Origin: Streptoalloteichus hindustanus
Lineage (GTDB): Bacteria; Actinomycetota; Actinomycetes; Mycobacteriales; Pseudonocardiaceae
Assembly: GCF_900129375.1 (NCBI RefSeq)
Contig: NZ_FQVN01000015.1
Location: forward strand, 1 to 64,000
Length of the DNA: 64,000 nt
Reading direction: 5' to 3'
Shown here in pieces: positions 45,431 through 53,800 of the stretch. A program made the position numbers and the translations under genes. Position 1 is the first letter of the stretch; each line of letters begins with the position of its first letter. Below the pieces are notes generated by a model. The model searched no databases and was not told the DNA's origin. It worked only from the letters and a program-made list of their open reading frames with translations.

Positions 45431-47548
45431 ATGGACGTGAGGAGCCCACGCGTCGGCACCGACCGGGCCTGGCTCGTCTACCTGGCCGTCGGCTTCACCC
45501 TGGTCGGGGCCTACTACCTCATCCCGACCGCCGGGCTCGGCCGCGTGGTCCGGATCGTGGTCTACTGCCTGGTCAGCGCCTCGGCCTCGGTCGCGGTGTT
45601 CGTCGGCATCCGGCGGCACCGACCCCGGCCCCGGCTGCCGTGGCTCCTGCTCGGCCTGAGCCAGCTCGTCTACTCGACCGCCGACGCGAGTTTCTACATA
45701 GCGCACTACCTGTTCCGGTTCACGGCCTTCCCCTCGGTGGCCGACCCGTTCTACCTGGGGCACTACCCGTTCGTCGTCGGCGGCCTGGTGTTGTTCATCC
45801 GCCGCCGGTCCCCCGGCCGCGACCTGCCCGGCGTGCTGGACGCCGCCGTGCTCGCCGTGGTGGCCGGCATGTTGTCCTGGCTGTACCTGATCGGCCCGCA
45901 GGCGCGGCAGGACGCGCCGCTGCTGATCAAGGTCACGTCGATGGGCTACCCGATGCTGGACCTGGCGCTGCTGGCCGTCTCGCTCCGGCTGATCCTCGGC
46001 CCCGGTCGGCGTCCGGCCTCGTTCTTCCTGCTCAGCGGCAACCTGGTGGCGTTCCTCGCGGCCGACACCAACTACGTGATGCAGCAGTTGGGCGGCACCT
46101 ACCACGCGGGCAACGTGCTCGACGCGATCTGGTTGAGCGGCAACCTGGCCCTCGGGGCGGCGGCGCTGCACCCGACGATGGCCGGGCTCGGCGAACGCGG
46201 CCAGGTGCGGGACAAGAGCGGCGGTCCGGTGCGCATCCTGGCGCTGTGCGCCGCCGCGCTGGTCGCCCCGGCGACGTTGTTCCTCCAGGACGCCAGCGGC
46301 ACCCTGCGGGACATCTCGGTGATCGCGGCGGCCTGCGCGCTGCTGTTCGTCCTCACGATCGCGCGGCTCGCGGTGCTGGTCTCCGACCAGCGCCGGCTGG
46401 CGATCACCGACGGCCTGACCGGGCTGCACACGCGGCGGTTCTTCGAGGCCCAGCTCCCGTTGGAGGTGGCGCGGGCCCGCAGGGGCGACACCTCGCTCGC
46501 GGTGTTCATCATCGACGTCGACCACTTCAAGTCGATCAACGACCGGTACGGGCACCCGGCCGGCGACCAGGTGCTGATCGAGGTCGCGGCGCGGCTGCGG
46601 GCGGCGGCCAGGGCGGGCGACGTGCTCGCCCGCTACGGCGGCGAGGAGTTCGCGCTGCTCGTGCCCGGCGCCCACTACGAGGAACTGGCCCGCATCGCCG
46701 AGCGCCTGCGGCACCAGGTGGCCAGCAGCCCGATCACGGTGGAGGGCGACACCTGGATCTCGGTGACCGTCTCGGTGGGCACCGCGAGCTACCCGCAGCA
46801 CGGGGACGGGCCGCAGGCACTGGTCGCCACGGCCGACCGGGCGCTGTACGCGGCCAAGGCCGCGGGCCGGGACCGGGTCGTGGTCGGCGAACCGCCGCAG
46901 CCCCCGGCCGAGCTGGTGGACGCGGTGACCGACACCGCGGACCTCGCGTTGATCGACTACCTGCACCGGCTGGCCGACGAGGTCGACGCCATGCTGTCCA
47001 CAGTGGAGCACAGCAGGGCGATCAGCCGGTGGGCGGGGACGCTGGCCGTCGAGCTGGGGCTGGACCCGGCGACGGTCCGGCGGGTGGAGCTGGCCGGGCG
47101 GCTGCACGACATCGGCAAGATCGTGGTGCCGAAGTCCGTGCTGACCAAGACCACCCCGCTGACCGAGGACGAGTGGCGGCTGCTGCGGCAGCACTCCGAG
47201 CACGGGTTCCGCCTCACCCGGGTGGTGCCGGGTCTGGCCGGGGTGGCGCACGTGATCCGGCAGCACCACGAGCGGTACGACGGGGCCGGCTACCCGGACG
47301 GCCTCTCGGGCTCCGAGATCAGCGTGGAGGCGCGCGTGCTGGCGGTCTGCGACGCGTGGGCCTCGATGCGCTCGGACCGGCCGGGGCAGCCCGCCCTGAG
47401 CGAGGAGGAGGCGTGCGCGCGGCTGCGACTGCGGCGGGGCACCTACTTCGACCCCGACGCGGTCGACGCCTTCCTCGACCTCAAGCGCCGGGGTCTCGTG
47501 GGCGACCTGCGCCGCATCCGCCCCGAGGAACCCGCCACGCTCCCGTGA
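45431..47548 (+). CDS. Membrane-bound GGDEF plus HD-GYP protein (c-di-GMP metabolism)
   Basis: 705 aa from the ATG at 45431. About eight TM helices cover residues 12-315. A GGDEF domain (ITDGLTGLHTRRFFE, IIDVDHFKSINDRYGH, active-site RYGGEEFALL) is followed by a linker and an HD-GYP domain (LAGRLHDIGKIVVP, QHHERYDGAGYPDG). The GGEEF signature and HD-GYP triad are intact, so both diguanylate cyclase and c-di-GMP phosphodiesterase activities are possible in one protein. No EAL domain or PAS sensor. Monocistronic; expected to set local second-messenger levels, which in actinomycetes affect development. Confidence 0.92.
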   Translation: MDVRSPRVGTDRAWLVYLAVGFTLVGAYYLIPTAGLGRVVRIVVYCLVSASASVAVFVGIRRHRPRPRLPWLLLGLSQLVYSTADASFYIAHYLFRFTAFPSVADPFYLGHYPFVVGGLVLFIRRRSPGRDLPGVLDAAVLAVVAGMLSWLYLIGPQARQDAPLLIKVTSMGYPMLDLALLAVSLRLILGPGRRPASFFLLSGNLVAFLAADTNYVMQQLGGTYHAGNVLDAIWLSGNLALGAAALHPTMAGLGERGQVRDKSGGPVRILALCAAALVAPATLFLQDASGTLRDISVIAAACALLFVLTIARLAVLVSDQRRLAITDGLTGLHTRRFFEAQLPLEVARARRGDTSLAVFIIDVDHFKSINDRYGHPAGDQVLIEVAARLRAAARAGDVLARYGGEEFALLVPGAHYEELARIAERLRHQVASSPITVEGDTWISVTVSVGTASYPQHGDGPQALVATADRALYAAKAAGRDRVVVGEPPQPPAELVDAVTDTADLALIDYLHRLADEVDAMLSTVEHSRAISRWAGTLAVELGLDPATVRRVELAGRLHDIGKIVVPKSVLTKTTPLTEDEWRLLRQHSEHGFRLTRVVPGLAGVAHVIRQHHERYDGAGYPDGLSGSEISVEARVLAVCDAWASMRSDRPGQPALSEEEACARLRLRRGTYFDPDAVDAFLDLKRRGLVGDLRRIRPEEPATLP

Positions 47549-47584
47549 GAGGTGGGCGCGGCGGCATCTCCGGGTGATTCCCCG

Positions 47585-48007
47585 CTATCGCGGGGGTTCG
47601 GCACGCCACTCCAGGTTCTGCCCCGGGTCGGCGCGCTGCACCTCCCCCGGAACTTCCTGGTGTGCGAACCATTCCACCTCGCCGTTCCGTCCACGTCGGA
47701 CTCCGACCGCCGTCGTGTGGTTGCGGCCGTCGGAGTCCGCTGTGGACAGTTCCTCTTCGAGGTGGACCTCCACCAGCGACAGCGCGTCGCATCCGGGCGG
47801 GGTCGCGCCCGGCGTGCGGTTCACGGTGTCCAGGTACTCGGTGAGCAGGTCGGTGGGCAGACTCAGGCTGGGACGCAGGGGAAGCTCGGCGCCGGCGAGT
47901 GCGGTCACGACGTAGTCGCCGGGCTTTTTCCCTTCCTCCACGGTGAAACCCCGATCCCTGAGGTGACGAACGAGCGCCACCCCAGGGTCGTCCTGCGCGC
48001 TCCTCAT
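47585..48007 (-). CDS. Hypothetical protein, candidate immunity protein
   Basis: 140 aa from the ATG at 48007. Cytoplasmic, mildly acidic, beginning DPGVALVRHLRDRGFTVEEG, with a VEVHLEEEL strand pair and a C-terminal VEWFAHQEVPGEV. No family was recognised. It lies 51 bp downstream of the secreted nuclease-like gene on the same strand, the position in which immunity proteins are normally found. Convergent with the GGDEF gene. Confidence 0.6.
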   Translation of the reverse strand: MRSAQDDPGVALVRHLRDRGFTVEEGKKPGDYVVTALAGAELPLRPSLSLPTDLLTEYLDTVNRTPGATPPGCDALSLVEVHLEEELSTADSDGRNHTTAVGVRRGRNGEVEWFAHQEVPGEVQRADPGQNLEWRAEPPR

Positions 48008-48058
48008 CGGGTCAAGGTATCAGGGCCAGCACTGCTCAGCTCTGCCCAACACTTCCGC

Positions 48059-48655
48059 TCAGCACTGCGCCGACGCGGGGTAGGCGGTGATGATGTCGTT
48101 GCTGTTGGCGCCCTTGAACACCGCGATCTGCCGGACGATCTGGGTGCGCACGACCTGTCCGGTTCTGCGGTTGATGAGGTAGATGAGCCGCGAGCGGCAT
48201 TCCTTGCCGCCACCCGCGTCCGCCCAGCGGTCCGGGTCCTTGGCGATGGAGTCCAACGAGAGATCCGCGATGTCGCGCCAGTTCTGGTCGGTGCCGGCCG
48301 ACATCCGCTCGAAGTCACCCCTGTGTCGCCAGAGGATGTGGCGGTATCCCCATGCTGGTGTGCTGCTGTGCTTCGGCCCGCCGCAACGCAGCACCCATAA
48401 TCTCCGCTGGGTGCCCGAGAACGTCCGCACTTCCTTGTTCTCGTCGGTGCTGAGGCCACACGCGCCCCACGGCGGCGCGGCAGGCGCTTCCGTTGTCGCG
48501 GCTCCGACCGTCTCGGTGCCCGCCGTCCGACCCTTCGCGGTTGTCGGCTCGGCGGACCAGGACAGGTCGGACTCGGCGGCCTGAGCCTGGGGCGCCAGCC
48601 CGGTCAGCGAACCGGCCAGCACGGTCAACAGGCTCAGTGTGATCGTTTTTCGCAT
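48059..48655 (-). CDS. Secreted BECR-like nuclease, putative toxin
   Basis: 198 aa. Clear Sec signal peptide MRKTITLSLLTVLAGSLTGL ending APQAQA. After a Thr/Ala linker the C-terminal 100 residues read YRHILWRHRGDFERM, a helix, IYLINRRTGQVVRTQIV, and GANSNDIITAYPASAQC. This His-x(4)-His, Arg-rich strand and ITAYP ending are typical of BECR-fold (barnase/colicin E5/RelE-like) RNase toxins of polymorphic systems. Several Cys may form disulphides outside the cell. It is followed by a likely immunity gene. The toxin role is inference, from fold pattern and gene order. Confidence 0.6.
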   Translation of the reverse strand: MRKTITLSLLTVLAGSLTGLAPQAQAAESDLSWSAEPTTAKGRTAGTETVGAATTEAPAAPPWGACGLSTDENKEVRTFSGTQRRLWVLRCGGPKHSSTPAWGYRHILWRHRGDFERMSAGTDQNWRDIADLSLDSIAKDPDRWADAGGGKECRSRLIYLINRRTGQVVRTQIVRQIAVFKGANSNDIITAYPASAQC

Positions 48656-48946
48656 GTCTCCCCACAGCGTCGAAAGGCCGACGCCGGATCGCCAGCACGG
48701 CGATCACGCGGAACGCTCTCGACGTTCCCCCGTCGCGATCAGCGCCGGACACATTTCTTGGCGGTCACGCGTGACGCCCTGCCAGTGTGCTCCCGAAAGG
48801 CTCAGCGGTGTCAGCCGCCATTCGGGGGGAACACTGCTCCGGAGAGCCGGATCCGACGATCAGCCGGCGGACGAACGGCCGACCCGCGAACGGACGAGGC
48901 CCCGCCGGGCGAGCACACGAACCTCTGCCGAGCCAGGGAGGTTCGG

Positions 48947-49381
48947 TCAGCGTGACTTGGGGAAGGCGGCGCGGATGTCGGGGCGGTTGATGATGAAGGT
49001 GGCTGGGAGGAGGGCGATGGCGCCACCGATCTGCATCACGGCGAACCACGGGGGGAGGGCGCCGGGGATGCTGTCGATGGCGATGATCGCGATGGGCGCG
49101 ACGACGGAGATGATGCGCACGCGGAGATAGGCCGAGCGCGCTCCCCTGGCGGCGCGCCCGGCGAGCCAGTAGGAGATCAGGGCGCTCGCCAACACCCCGC
49201 CTGCTCGGCCCCACATGAACGAGGTCACGTCCCGGCCCATGACGGAGAAGAGGATGACCAGGACGAGGACCAGGGCGCTGAACACTCCGTAAACCCCGAT
49301 GAACTTCTTCGCCCTGTCGAAGGCCTGCTGGATGTGCGAGTGGTTGACGTGGGCGGCCGCGGTGCTGTTGGCGGTTTCCAT
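48947..49381 (-). CDS. Small integral membrane protein
   Basis: 144 aa from the ATG at 49381. Soluble helix AAAHVNHSHIQQAFDRAKKF, then four TM helices (GVYGVFSALVLVLVILFSVM, VLASALISYWLAG, IISVVAPIAIIAIDSI, MQIGGAIALLPATFI). No family recognised. It is divergent from the histidine kinase that starts at 49598 and could be a target or membrane partner of that system. The gap 48656-48946 holds no gene. Confidence 0.7.
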   Translation of the reverse strand: METANSTAAAHVNHSHIQQAFDRAKKFIGVYGVFSALVLVLVILFSVMGRDVTSFMWGRAGGVLASALISYWLAGRAARGARSAYLRVRIISVVAPIAIIAIDSIPGALPPWFAVMQIGGAIALLPATFIINRPDIRAAFPKSR

Positions 49382-49597
49382 GGCTCCTTCTTCCCTGTTC
49401 CGTCCGGTGTGGACTCAAAGTTAGGGAGCGCGCGGCCGGGGCGGTATGGGCCTGGACGCAGGGCTGGGTGGGTCTGGGCCCACTTCCGCGCCGATGCGAC
49501 GGGAATCGGGCCGCGAAGGGTGCACAGTGGAGTCAACGAGCCGTGCCGACGGGAGTCGTGGGTGCTACGGCTGGGGCGCGTGAGGAGGAAAGGGCTG

Positions 49598-50848
49598 ATG
49601 AGACAGCTGGGATCGTGGGTGGCGAGCGCCTGCACGGGATTCGTGCGAGCGTGCGTCGTCGTGGTGGTGAGCACGCTGGTCCCGGCCATCTGGGTCGCAG
49701 CCGTGGCACTGTCGCTCTGGTTGGGCGGAGGGATGTGGGTAGCGGCGCTCTTCTGGGCGGTTCTCGGCACTTTCGCCATGTCCCGTCCGGTTTGCCGGAT
49801 GTTTCGCTCCCTCGTCGCGAAGTGGACCGGCACCGACATTCCGGGCGGATACCGGGAGCCGGGACCGGTGATCCGCTTGTCGACCGGGTACTGGTGGAAC
49901 GGCTTCTCCTACGAGCGCAACCAGCGCGACGCGCACAAGGACCAGAGGTGGCGCATGTGGTTGCACGACCCTGCCACGTGGCGTGACCTGCGGTTCATGG
50001 CGATCGCTCCGGTCACGGCGGGGGTGGTCGCCGCCGTCCCGCCGGCCGGGGTCGCGGGAGCGGTCCTCGGGCTCGCCCAGCCGTCGTTCGTCCCTCGCGT
50101 CGTCGGCGTGCTCGGTCTGGTCGTGGCGGTCGCCAGCGCGCCGTTCGCCTGGCGGCCCGTCAGGCCGGTGGCCGTCCGCTTCCTGCGCCCGTCGCCGGCG
50201 ATGGTGCTGGCGGACCGGGTGGACGAGCTGACGGCCCAGCGCGCGGACGCGACCGTCGCACAGGCCGCCGAAATCCGCCGAATTGAGCGCGACCTGCACG
50301 ACGGGGCGCAGGCCCGCCTGGTCGCGCTCGGGCTTTCCCTGGCCACGGCGGAGAAACTGATGGAAACCAACCCCGAACAGGCCAAGGCGCTGCTGCGGGA
50401 CGCGCGGGCCGGCGCCGCCACATCGCTGACCGAGCTCCGCGAACTGGTGAGGGGAATCAACCCGCCGGTGCTGACCGAGCGGGGGCTCGTCGACGCCGTG
50501 CGCGCGCTCGCCCTGGACAGCCCGCTCGAAACCAGCGTCAGCGCCGAAGGACGACTGCGCCTGGACCCGCCGATCGAGTCCGCCGTCTACTTCGGAGTGT
50601 CGGAACTGCTGACCAACGCCGTCAAGCACGCCCACGCGACCCGCGCGCGGATCACCATCACCCGGGACGAGACCGGCATCGTCGTGGAGGTCGAGGACAA
50701 CGGCCGAGGCGGGGCCGACGAGCGCCCCGGCGGTGGACTCGCGGGACTGCGCCGCCGCCTCGCGGTCTTCGACGGGACGCTGGAGCTCACCAGCCCGGCC
50801 GGCGGTCCGACCCGCGCGCGGATGATGGTGCCATGCGAATCGTTGTAG
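49598..50848 (+). CDS. Sensor histidine kinase, HisKA_3 type
   Basis: 416 aa from the ATG at 49598, with GAGGAGGAAAGG upstream. Two N-terminal TM helices, a cytoplasmic loop, two more TM helices, and then HisKA_3 IRRIERDLHDGAQARLVALG with the phospho-His and HATPase GVSELLTNAVKHAHATRARI, DNGRGG. The ERDLHDGAQ box and four-TM topology are those of the DesK/LiaS-like actinobacterial kinases beside NarL regulators. It overlaps the cognate regulator by 16 bp. Confidence 0.88.
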   Translation: MRQLGSWVASACTGFVRACVVVVVSTLVPAIWVAAVALSLWLGGGMWVAALFWAVLGTFAMSRPVCRMFRSLVAKWTGTDIPGGYREPGPVIRLSTGYWWNGFSYERNQRDAHKDQRWRMWLHDPATWRDLRFMAIAPVTAGVVAAVPPAGVAGAVLGLAQPSFVPRVVGVLGLVVAVASAPFAWRPVRPVAVRFLRPSPAMVLADRVDELTAQRADATVAQAAEIRRIERDLHDGAQARLVALGLSLATAEKLMETNPEQAKALLRDARAGAATSLTELRELVRGINPPVLTERGLVDAVRALALDSPLETSVSAEGRLRLDPPIESAVYFGVSELLTNAVKHAHATRARITITRDETGIVVEVEDNGRGGADERPGGGLAGLRRRLAVFDGTLELTSPAGGPTRARMMVPCESL

Positions 50849-51480
50849 CCGAGGACCTCTACCTGCTGCGCGACGGGCTGGTCCGCCTCCTGGAGGCGTA
50901 CGGGCACGAGGTGGTCGCGACGGCGTCCACCGGGCCCGAGACGCTCGACGCGCTGCGGAAGTGGCGGCCGGACGTCTCCGTCATCGACGTCCGCATGCCA
51001 CCGACCCAGTCGGACGAGGGCCTGCGGGCGGCACTCGCCGCCCGCGCCGAACTGCCCGGGCTGCCGGTCCTGATCCTGTCCCAGCACGTCGAACAGCTCT
51101 ACGCCCGGGAGCTCCTGGCCGACGGCTCCGGCGGCGTCGGCTACCTCCTCAAGGAGAGCGTGTTCGACGCCGACCAGTTCGTCGACGCCCTGGAACGCGT
51201 CGCCGCGGGCGGGACGGCCATCGACCCCGCCGTGATCTCCAAGCTGCTGTCCAGCGGGTCCTCCCACCGGCGGCTCGACCAGCTCACCGAACGCGAGCAC
51301 TCCGTGCTCAGCCTCATGGCCGAGGGGTTGTCCAACCAGGCCATCGCCCAGCGGCTCTTCCTCAGCGAGAGCGCCGTCAGCAAGTACACCACCTCGCTGT
51401 TCGGCAAGCTCGGCATCACCGACGACGACAACAGCAACCGCCGCGTCCTCGCCGTCCTCACCTACCTGAACAAGCCGTGA
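50833..51480 (+). CDS. NarL/LuxR-family response regulator
   Basis: 215 aa. Receiver begins RIVVAEDLYLLRDGLVRLLEAYG with phospho-acceptor Asp in VSVIDVRMPPTQSDEG (the TQSDEGLRAA phrase is typical of the LnrK-like group). LuxR HTH: LTEREHSVLSLMAEGLSN and QAIAQRLFLSESAVSKY. Translationally coupled with the kinase gene. Regulators of this type often control efflux or stress genes next to them; here the divergent membrane protein at 48947 is the nearest candidate. Confidence 0.9.
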   Translation: MRIVVAEDLYLLRDGLVRLLEAYGHEVVATASTGPETLDALRKWRPDVSVIDVRMPPTQSDEGLRAALAARAELPGLPVLILSQHVEQLYARELLADGSGGVGYLLKESVFDADQFVDALERVAAGGTAIDPAVISKLLSSGSSHRRLDQLTEREHSVLSLMAEGLSNQAIAQRLFLSESAVSKYTTSLFGKLGITDDDNSNRRVLAVLTYLNKP

Positions 51481-51542
51481 CGTTGCTCCTGCCGGCGAGC
51501 TGATCATCCACATGGGACGATTCCCGGCCGTGCCGTCACCGG

Positions 51543-52157
51543 CTACAGAACGGAGAAGCCCGAGGAGAGGTCGCGGCGGCCGGTGAGGGCGAGGAGGGCC
51601 GGTTCGCCACGACCGGTCGCGAAGGCCAGTTCGGCGGCGAGCCGCAGACTTTCGTGCAGTGCCAACGAGATGTCGGGTCCGGGCAGCGCGAGGGCGCGCG
51701 CGATGTCTCCCGTGTGGACAGTCAGCTCGAAGGTCCGGGTCGGCAGGTAGTCGATCAGCCGCATCCCGCCGAGCCGCGTGGCCACCAGCGCCTCGTCCGG
51801 CGTGCGCGCCACCGCGCCGAGCACGCGGTCGCACAGCTCCGCGACGGCCGTAGCCGGGTCGTCGCACAAGGCGCGCCCGGCCTCCCGGCCGCGATCGGCC
51901 ACCGCGGCGTGGTCGACCGCCGAGGCGGCCAGGTAGTAGGCCACCGGGTCGGCGAGTCCGGCGTGGGTGGCGGGGCTGGAGATCGCTGTCTCGACGGTCG
52001 CCAGCGCCCGGCTGGTGTGGCCCACCAGGTCCCGGACCGTCCACTCCCCCAGCGCCGGGCGCGCCCACGCGTCCGGTTCGACGCGGCGAACCAGGTCGAC
52101 GAACGCGTGGGCCGCCTCGGCGTAGGCGTGCCGGCGGGTCACGGACTCGGTCGTCAT
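51543..52157 (-). CDS. Maleylpyruvate isomerase-fold (MDMPI/DinB-like) protein
   Basis: 204 aa from the ATG at 52157. MDMPI_N domain: four-helix bundle with AHAFVDLVRRVEPDAWARPA, LGEWTVRDLVGHTSRAL and the metal-ligand His-type positions (VGHTS; FELTVHTGDIA). The family comprises mycothiol-dependent isomerases and metal-binding proteins of unknown function (TIGR03083/03086). Probably thiol- or metal-dependent, reaction unknown. It shares a strand with the TenA-like gene upstream at 52202 (45-bp gap). Confidence 0.82.
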   Translation of the reverse strand: MTTESVTRRHAYAEAAHAFVDLVRRVEPDAWARPALGEWTVRDLVGHTSRALATVETAISSPATHAGLADPVAYYLAASAVDHAAVADRGREAGRALCDDPATAVAELCDRVLGAVARTPDEALVATRLGGMRLIDYLPTRTFELTVHTGDIARALALPGPDISLALHESLRLAAELAFATGRGEPALLALTGRRDLSSGFSVL

Positions 52158-52201
52158 GCGCCCAGACAACACCACGGCGCGCGGGGCGACCAGCCGGGAA
52201 C

Positions 52202-52861
52202 TCAGACGACGCGGTCGGCCAGGGTGTTCCAGAAGATCAACTCGTAGCCCTGGAGCATGCGGGCGTGCCGGTGGGACAGGGCGAGGTCCTTGCCGGCGTC
52301 CAGGGCGGACTGGACGATGGCCAACGCCCGCTCCTCCATGTCCGGCGCCGGCGTGGCGAAGAAGTCGAAGAAGCCGCACGCCTTGTCGTCGAACCCGTAG
52401 TGCTCGCGCAGGCCCTGGGCGAGGGCGCCGCAGTAGCCGCCCCAGGCGGCGAAGTTGACCGTCAGCGCGAGCACGACGGCGTCCGGGTCGCCGTTGAGCG
52501 CCAGCCACGCGAGGTAGGAGGGGTAGCCCTGGCAGCCGGGCTCGGGCTCGTGGTCGTCCAGGGCCTCCGGGTCGCGTCCGGTGGCGGCGGCCAGGTCGGC
52601 CAGCCGGGCCAGCGCGACGCCCTCGCCCTGCGCGAGGCCGGTGAAGAACTCCCTGGCCTCGGGGGTGGTCGCGCGGGCGGCCAGCGCGAGGAAGCTGCGC
52701 CAGTCGCTGCTGATCACGTGGTGCTGCTCGGCCGCGAGGTCGCCGATCACGGTCAGGGGCGCCCGCCCCGCCGCCACCAGGGGGACCAGGCGGTTGGCGT
52801 CGTCGTCGTGGGTCAGGTCGCGCCGGATCGTCTCCAGCAGGTCACGGGCCGAACGGGTCAT
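52202..52861 (-). CDS. TenA/haem-oxygenase-like fold protein
   Basis: 219 aa from the ATG at 52861; an 11-codon longer start is possible. All-helical: LLETIRRDLTHDDDANRLVP, AAEQHHVISSDWRSFLALA, EFFTGLAQGEGVALARLADL and a C-terminal FWNTLADRVV helix. The pattern resembles TenA/PqqC-like proteins annotated in actinomycetes as thiaminase-like or transcriptional regulators. The thiaminase Cys is not evident, so enzymatic function is unclear. A perfect 18-bp palindrome lies 55 bp upstream. Confidence 0.65.
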   Translation of the reverse strand: MTRSARDLLETIRRDLTHDDDANRLVPLVAAGRAPLTVIGDLAAEQHHVISSDWRSFLALAARATTPEAREFFTGLAQGEGVALARLADLAAATGRDPEALDDHEPEPGCQGYPSYLAWLALNGDPDAVVLALTVNFAAWGGYCGALAQGLREHYGFDDKACGFFDFFATPAPDMEERALAIVQSALDAGKDLALSHRHARMLQGYELIFWNTLADRVV

Positions 52862-52915
52862 CGTGTCGCTCCCGGTCCGCACGCCGCTCGTCACGCCGTG
52901 CTCAGGCTTCCTGAG

Positions 52916-52933
52916 TCCCGGTGATCACCGGGA
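52916..52933. promoter_or_regulatory. Perfect 18-bp palindrome
   Basis: TCCCGGTGATCACCGGGA is fully self-complementary. It lies 55 bp upstream of the TenA-like ATG on the minus strand and is the only obvious symmetrical element there. It could be an operator or the stem of a small hairpin. Confidence 0.5.
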
Positions 52934-53401
52934 ACGACAGACTAAAACACGGTCGACGCCACCGGCGCCGCATCCCCACGACGCACCAACAACCAGGCCC
53001 ACGCGCCGACTCCATGGGCCCCTCACCGACGACCGGCCACCCACACCCCGGCCTCCCGCGCCCGCTCGCCACTCGCTCGCCACTCGCTGTCACCTTGACC
53101 AGCGACACTTGATCAGCGACATCGGCCGGCCAGGTCGCCGCCGCCCCAGGGTGCGCTCCGACATGTGGCGCTCCGCCGACGTCTCCCGGGCGGCTCTCAC
53201 CAGCTCGGCCAGAACCTCGATCTCGTCCGGCGTGGCCTCTCCCCCACGGGATGGGGTCGCTGGCCGGAAGAGGGCTCCACTCTCGTCGACCCCGGCGCGC
53301 CCCTCACCTCAGCCGGCCGTGTGGTCGCGGCCGGCTCCCCGCGCCGACGACGCCACGGACCCCGCTCGCGGGCCGTCGCGAGCGGGGTCCGAAGTGGACG
53401 G
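52934..53401. other. Non-coding interval
   Basis: No plausible gene on either strand. It contains a short direct repeat (CGCTCGCCA repeated twice near 53065-53090) and a GTCCGAAGTGGAC variant of the recurring palindrome at 53387-53399 just after the DUF3037 stop. Confidence 0.5.
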
Positions 53402-53800
53402 TCAGCGGACCAGGAGGTCCAGCAGGCGTTCGAGTTCCGCCTCGGGGTCGGCGGTCAGTCCGGTGTGGACCGGACCGGCCTGGAGGATGGTGCTGCGCGG
53501 CGCGGTCAGCCAGCGGAACCGCTGCCCCTGGCTCATGTGGCTGCCCGCCGGGCCGCCGGAGGCGCCGCCGAGGCAGGTCGACTCCATCGCGCGCAGCGCG
53601 GCCCGGACGCCCTCGACGTCCACGGTCGCGTCCAGCGCCCGCACGCGCTCCGGCGCGAGGTGGGTGCGGGCGGCCAGGAAGTCCCCGCTCTGGCAGTAGA
53701 GCAGGACCCCGACGTTGATCCGCTCGTTGCGCTCGATCCTCGGCACGAGCTGGATCACCGCGTACTCGAAGGGCCGGCGCCCCTGGGCGTTGCCGCTCAT
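53402..53800 (-). CDS. DUF3037 protein, partner of a HipA-like kinase
   Basis: 132 aa. It begins RRPFEYAVIQLVPRIERNER followed by INVGVLLYCQSGDFLAA, the DUF3037 signature, and ends in an acidic helix EAELERLLDLLV. Function unknown. It overlaps by ATGA with the HipA-like kinase gene immediately upstream in transcription, so the two are expected to be made together; this pair recurs in many bacteria. Confidence 0.88.
   Translation of the reverse strand: MSGNAQGRRPFEYAVIQLVPRIERNERINVGVLLYCQSGDFLAARTHLAPERVRALDATVDVEGVRAALRAMESTCLGGASGGPAGSHMSQGQRFRWLTAPRSTILQAGPVHTGLTADPEAELERLLDLLVR

Noticed and set aside
45218-47269. 683-aa open frame antisense to the GGDEF/HD-GYP gene
   Set aside because: Shadow with Gln/His/Arg-rich translation; the plus-strand gene carries clear domains.
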